From an uncultured Steroidobacter sp. (GTDB lineage: Bacteria; Pseudomonadota; Gammaproteobacteria; Steroidobacterales; Steroidobacteraceae), in NCBI GenBank assembly GCA_937864115.1, contig CALMII010000028.1, positions 62,001-126,000 of the forward strand: 64,000 bases of DNA. Direction: 5' to 3'. Within the stretch, counting starts at the first letter, position 1; every line of letters begins with the position of its first letter. Of this stretch, positions 61,349 through 64,000 are shown in pieces. The notes under the pieces were generated by a model. That model worked only from the letters and a program-made list of their open reading frames with translations. It made no database searches and was not told the DNA's origin. The position numbers and the translations under genes were made by a program.

Positions 61349-61696
61349 TCAGAAACTCCTGCCATCCACCGGCACGATCTTCAGCGTCGAGCGATCCACG
61401 TCCGGCAGGCAGCGCACGTTGATCGCCGCCACCGCATTGCCCTTCGGGTCCTTGCCCTCGCCGAACGGCGCGCAGCCGCAGTGACTGCAGAAATGATGCT
61501 GGATGACGTGCTTGTTGAACGTGTACGTCGCCAGCGTGTCGGTCGGTGTCCTGATCGTCAGCTTGTCGCGCGGCACGAACCACAGCAGGTAGCCCTTGCG
61601 ACTGCAGTGCGAGCAGTTGCACTCCATGGCTTCGCCGAGCGTGCCTTCCACCTCGTACGTGATCCTGCCGCAATGGCAGCTGCCGCTGTAGATCAT
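61349..61696 (-). CDS. GFA-family protein (glutathione-dependent formaldehyde-activating-like)
   Basis: 115 aa. GSCHCGRITYEVEG, CNCSHCSRKGYLLW and FCSHCGCAPFGEG are the zinc Cys motifs of the GFA/Mss4-like fold. Family members bind zinc and some act on S-hydroxymethyl glutathione; the role here is unproven. Ribosome site GGAGG lies 4 bases before ATG 61696. Divergent from the pseudouridine synthase gene. Confidence 0.9.
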   Translation of the reverse strand: MIYSGSCHCGRITYEVEGTLGEAMECNCSHCSRKGYLLWFVPRDKLTIRTPTDTLATYTFNKHVIQHHFCSHCGCAPFGEGKDPKGNAVAAINVRCLPDVDRSTLKIVPVDGRSF

Positions 61697-61746
61697 GAGT
61701 CCTCCATCGAACTGCCGGAAATGTCCGGCTCCGGTAAGCTGCGCGC

Positions 61747-62592
61747 ATGAAAACGCAATCTCCCGCCGCCCGCAACCCGTCGGGCGTCCGCCTGCAGAAG
61801 GCCATGGCCGACGCCGGCATCGGCGCACGACGCGACTGCGAAGACATGATCACCGCCGGGCGCGTGCGCGTGAACGGCAAGGTCGTCACGTCGCTGCCGT
61901 GCTTCATCGATCCGGAAGCAGACACAGTCGAACTGGACGGCGAGGCCCTCCGGTTCCCGGAAGGCGTGCACGCGTCCGCGACCGCGAAGACGGCGGCGCG
62001 CTCGTACACCTATGTATTGATCAACAAACCCAAGGGCGTGATCACGACGACGCGCGATCCGGAAGGCCGACGCAATGTGCTCGACCTGCTGCCGCCGGCG
62101 ATGCGCAAGGACGAACGCCTGTATCCCGTCGGGCGGCTCGACGGCGATTCGACCGGTCTGCTGCTGCTGACCAACGACGGCGATCTGGCCTTCCAGCTCA
62201 CGCACCCGAAGTTCGGCGTCGCCAAGGAATACCGTGTCGTGTGTGCGGGGCTCGCTGCCGACGAGCAGCTGCAGGCGCTGAAACGCGGCATGTATCTCGT
62301 CACGCCCGCCTCCGACGGCACGAAGACCTCGAAGCGCGCCTCGATGGAATCGGTGCGCATCCTCAAACGCTTCGTCGATCGCAACCGCGGCGATCGCACG
62401 TTGTTGAGCGTGACGCTGCGCGAAGGTCAGAACCGCGAGATCCGCCGCATGCTGGCGCGTGTCGGCCTGAAGGTGCGTGAACTGGAACGCGTGGCGATCG
62501 GTCCGCTGCGCGCCGGCGGGCTGAAGCCGGGGCAGGTGAAGCTCTTGGGGAAGAAGGACGTGGAAAAGCTGCGCAGCGCGGTATTGGGGTAG
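61747..62592 (+). CDS. Pseudouridine synthase, RsuA/RluB/RluF group
   Basis: 281 aa. N-terminal S4 RNA-binding domain (VRLQKAMADAGIGARRDCED) and catalytic domain with the Asp in LYPVGRLDGDSTGLLLLTND, plus EYRVVCAG and NREIRRMLARVGLKV. It isomerises specific uridines of ribosomal RNA; size and motif fit RluB/RluE/RluF more than RsuA but the exact site is not predictable. ATG 61747, overlap-free, divergent from the GFA gene by 50 bases. Confidence 0.92.
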   Translation: MKTQSPAARNPSGVRLQKAMADAGIGARRDCEDMITAGRVRVNGKVVTSLPCFIDPEADTVELDGEALRFPEGVHASATAKTAARSYTYVLINKPKGVITTTRDPEGRRNVLDLLPPAMRKDERLYPVGRLDGDSTGLLLLTNDGDLAFQLTHPKFGVAKEYRVVCAGLAADEQLQALKRGMYLVTPASDGTKTSKRASMESVRILKRFVDRNRGDRTLLSVTLREGQNREIRRMLARVGLKVRELERVAIGPLRAGGLKPGQVKLLGKKDVEKLRSAVLG

Positions 62593-62597
62593 TTCTT

Positions 62598-62653
62598 CTG
62601 TAGGTCAGGCTTTAGCCTGACTGCTTTCAGGCCGGCTAAAGCCGGCCCCACAG
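62598..62653. repeat. Family A palindromic repeat, copy 12
   Basis: Complete A element in the reverse orientation (CTGTAGGTCAGGCTTTAGCC ... GCCGGCCCCACAG) between the convergent pseudouridine synthase and tesB genes. The synthase stop is 5 bases before it. Confidence 0.93.
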
Positions 62654-62681
62654 GAAGATGAAGATAGGGAGGACGCAGGAA

Positions 62682-63572
62682 TCACCCTCTCCTGTCCATC
62701 GGCCGCACCAGGCCTTCCTGCGCCACCGATGCCACCAGCCGGCGTTGCCGATCGTAGACTTCGCCGCGCGCAAACCCGCGTGCGCCGCCCATGAACGGAC
62801 TCGTCGCATCGAACAGCAGCCAGTCGTCCGAACGACACGGACGATGGAACCACATCGCATGATCGAGGCTCGCGAGCAGCACGTCCGCGCGGGTCGCTTC
62901 GGGATGGCGCAGCAGCGCGGTGCTGAGCAGGAAGTAGTCGGAAAGATACGCCGCACCCGCCTGCTGGGTCGTGCGATCGTCGGGCAGTTTCGACGATGAA
63001 CGGATCCAGTACAGGCCGCGCGTCGCCGCTTTCTTGAGCACGAATTCTTCCGGGTTGGTGGGGCGGAATTCGACGAGCGACGGCCAGCTCTCCAGCGGCG
63101 GCGAATCCTTCGGCAGCAGCGCCGAATATTTTTTCGCGAGTTCCTCGGTGCTCATGAGCCCTTCCGGATCGGGCACGTCGATGTCGAGCGTCGCGGCGTG
63201 CTCGTAGCCTTCCTCTTCGCGATGAAACGACAGTTCCACGTGGAAGATGGTCTTGGCGCGCTGCCGGGCCACCACGCGACGGGTCGAGAAACTGCCGCCG
63301 TCGCGCGTCAGTTCGACGTCATAGATGACGGGAATGTCGCGCGCGCCGGCCAGCAGGAAGTAGCCGTGCAACGAATGCGCGTGACGCGCGCCACCGACGG
63401 TGAGGGCCGCCGCCTTCAGGCTCTGTCCCAGGATCTGGCCGCCGAACAGCGAGCCATTCATGTTTTCCTGATTGGCGCGGCTGCGGAACAGGTTGCTGTC
63501 GAGCTGCTCGAGTTCGAGCATGTCGCTCAGGTGCTGCGGCGCCAGTGGCGTGGTGCTGATCGGTGCGGGCAT
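62682..63572 (-). CDS. tesB: Acyl-CoA thioesterase II
   Basis: 296 aa double hot-dog thioesterase that hydrolyses fatty acyl-CoA. Diagnostic parts: NGSLFGGQILGQSLKAAALT (first hot-dog), HSLHGYFLLAGARDIPVIYD, RRVVARQRAKTIFHVELSFH, then SLDHAMWFHRPCRSDDWLLF and GFARGEVYDRQRRLVASVAQ with the catalytic Asp/Thr/Gln set expected of TesB. E. coli TesB is 286 aa. ATG 63572. Divergent from the PspA-like gene. Confidence 0.95.
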   Translation of the reverse strand: MPAPISTTPLAPQHLSDMLELEQLDSNLFRSRANQENMNGSLFGGQILGQSLKAAALTVGGARHAHSLHGYFLLAGARDIPVIYDVELTRDGGSFSTRRVVARQRAKTIFHVELSFHREEEGYEHAATLDIDVPDPEGLMSTEELAKKYSALLPKDSPPLESWPSLVEFRPTNPEEFVLKKAATRGLYWIRSSSKLPDDRTTQQAGAAYLSDYFLLSTALLRHPEATRADVLLASLDHAMWFHRPCRSDDWLLFDATSPFMGGARGFARGEVYDRQRRLVASVAQEGLVRPMDRRG

Positions 63573-63731
63573 GCCGGCAGTATAGCCAGACGCCCGGGGA
63601 TCGACCGGTCGACAACCGGCACTCGCCGGTGACCGGCCGCGCCTTGCCTGCCGTCCCTACTCCCCACCGGCGTTTTTCGTTAACCTCTGCGCCGCTACAT
63701 AAAGAGTCGGCCACGAGCCAGCGGAGGATGC

Positions 63732-64000
63732 ATGTTCAGCAGAGTCGCGAATCTGATCAAAGGATTTTTCTCGCTGTTCATCTCGGGCATGGAGAAACGC
63801 AATCCCGAAGCACTGCTGGAACTCGAGCAGGAGAACCTGCGCAAGCAGATCGCGAACTTCAACCAGGGTCTCGCCACCCACGCCGGCCTGTGCGAACGCA
63901 TCATGGGCCAGGTCCGCAAGCTCGAAGCCGAACAGAAGGATCTGCGCGCCAAGACAGCCGCGCACCTGCGCGCCGGCAACAAGTCCGCTGCCGGACAGTA
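63732..64000 (+). CDS. PspA/IM30-like protein, 3' end outside window
   Basis: First 89 codons. MFSRVANLIKGFFSLFISGM is an amphipathic helix able to bind membranes. EKRNPEALLELEQENLRKQI and GLCERIMGQVRKLEAEQKDL form the coiled-coil start typical of PspA/IM30/Vipp1 proteins, which protect membranes under stress. Ribosome site GCGGAGG lies 5 bases before ATG 63732. Promoter presumably in 63573-63731. Confidence 0.7.
   Translation, partial: MFSRVANLIKGFFSLFISGMEKRNPEALLELEQENLRKQIANFNQGLATHAGLCERIMGQVRKLEAEQKDLRAKTAAHLRAGNKSAAGQ

Overview
The window is GC-rich, densely coded chromosomal DNA from a Gram-negative bacterium. The gene content (cydP-cydA-cydB-cydX, yceH, rraA, a Tat-exported HiPIP, TonB receptor, Lol-like ABC export, Anbu cluster, motAB, tesB) suits a gammaproteobacterium of the Xanthomonadales/Nevskiales/Steroidobacter kind. 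That placement is inference, because no rRNA or tRNA gene lies here. There is no prophage, transposase gene or CRISPR array.

Layout. 1-5 kb: edge of a secreted chorismate mutase, a Cpx-like two-component system (TCS) with a divergent EF-hand protein. 4.6-9.6 kb: M48 lipoprotein protease, SRPBCC protein, dienelactone hydrolase-folE pair, endonuclease/exonuclease/phosphatase (EEP) protein. 9.6-17.3 kb: phospholipase D-VTT fusion, an apparently exported 2-hydroxyacid dehydrogenase, a giant FAD/Fe-S oxidoreductase. 18-25 kb: a minus-strand block of ECF sigma factor, FecR-like anti-sigma, POTRA barrel, PAP2 phosphatase and TonB receptor with an STN domain. 25-29 kb: DegP-like protease with a second TCS. 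29-32.6 kb: orphan secretin-like protein and motAB with a sigma-28-like promoter. 32.7-37 kb: Anbu proteasome-like peptidase with transglutaminase, alpha-E and circularly permuted ATP-grasp genes. 38.6-41.9 kb: c-di-GMP-I riboswitch in front of a protein with two SPOR-like domains, then rraA and HiPIP. 42-48 kb: ABC transporter with AttH-like lipocalin, S9 peptidase. 49-55 kb: GH17-GT2 fusion, cytochrome bd oxidase with both small subunits. 55-61 kb: Ser/Thr kinase-TPR protein, LuxR-type regulator, hybrid histidine kinase. 61-64 kb: GFA protein, pseudouridine synthase, thioesterase TesB, start of a PspA-like gene.

The most unusual aspect is the intergenic DNA. At least five families of palindromic repeats fill the gaps: A, about 58 bp with two hairpins, 12 loci; B, about 200 bp with CACGGAG/CACGGGG units; C, 85-190 bp with CGCAAAA units; D, CTGGCGACTGG palindromes; E, CCCTCCCC palindromes. 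They sit mainly at gene 3' ends and between operon genes. In at least three cases they supply the last codons and/or the stop codon of a gene. One A copy is split by an element of about 300 bp with perfect 23-bp terminal inverted repeats.

The best regulatory find is the c-di-GMP-I riboswitch at 38.65-38.73 kb, controlling a SPOR-like protein of unknown function. A strong minus-strand terminator at 58.16 kb with no gene feeding it suggests a small RNA.
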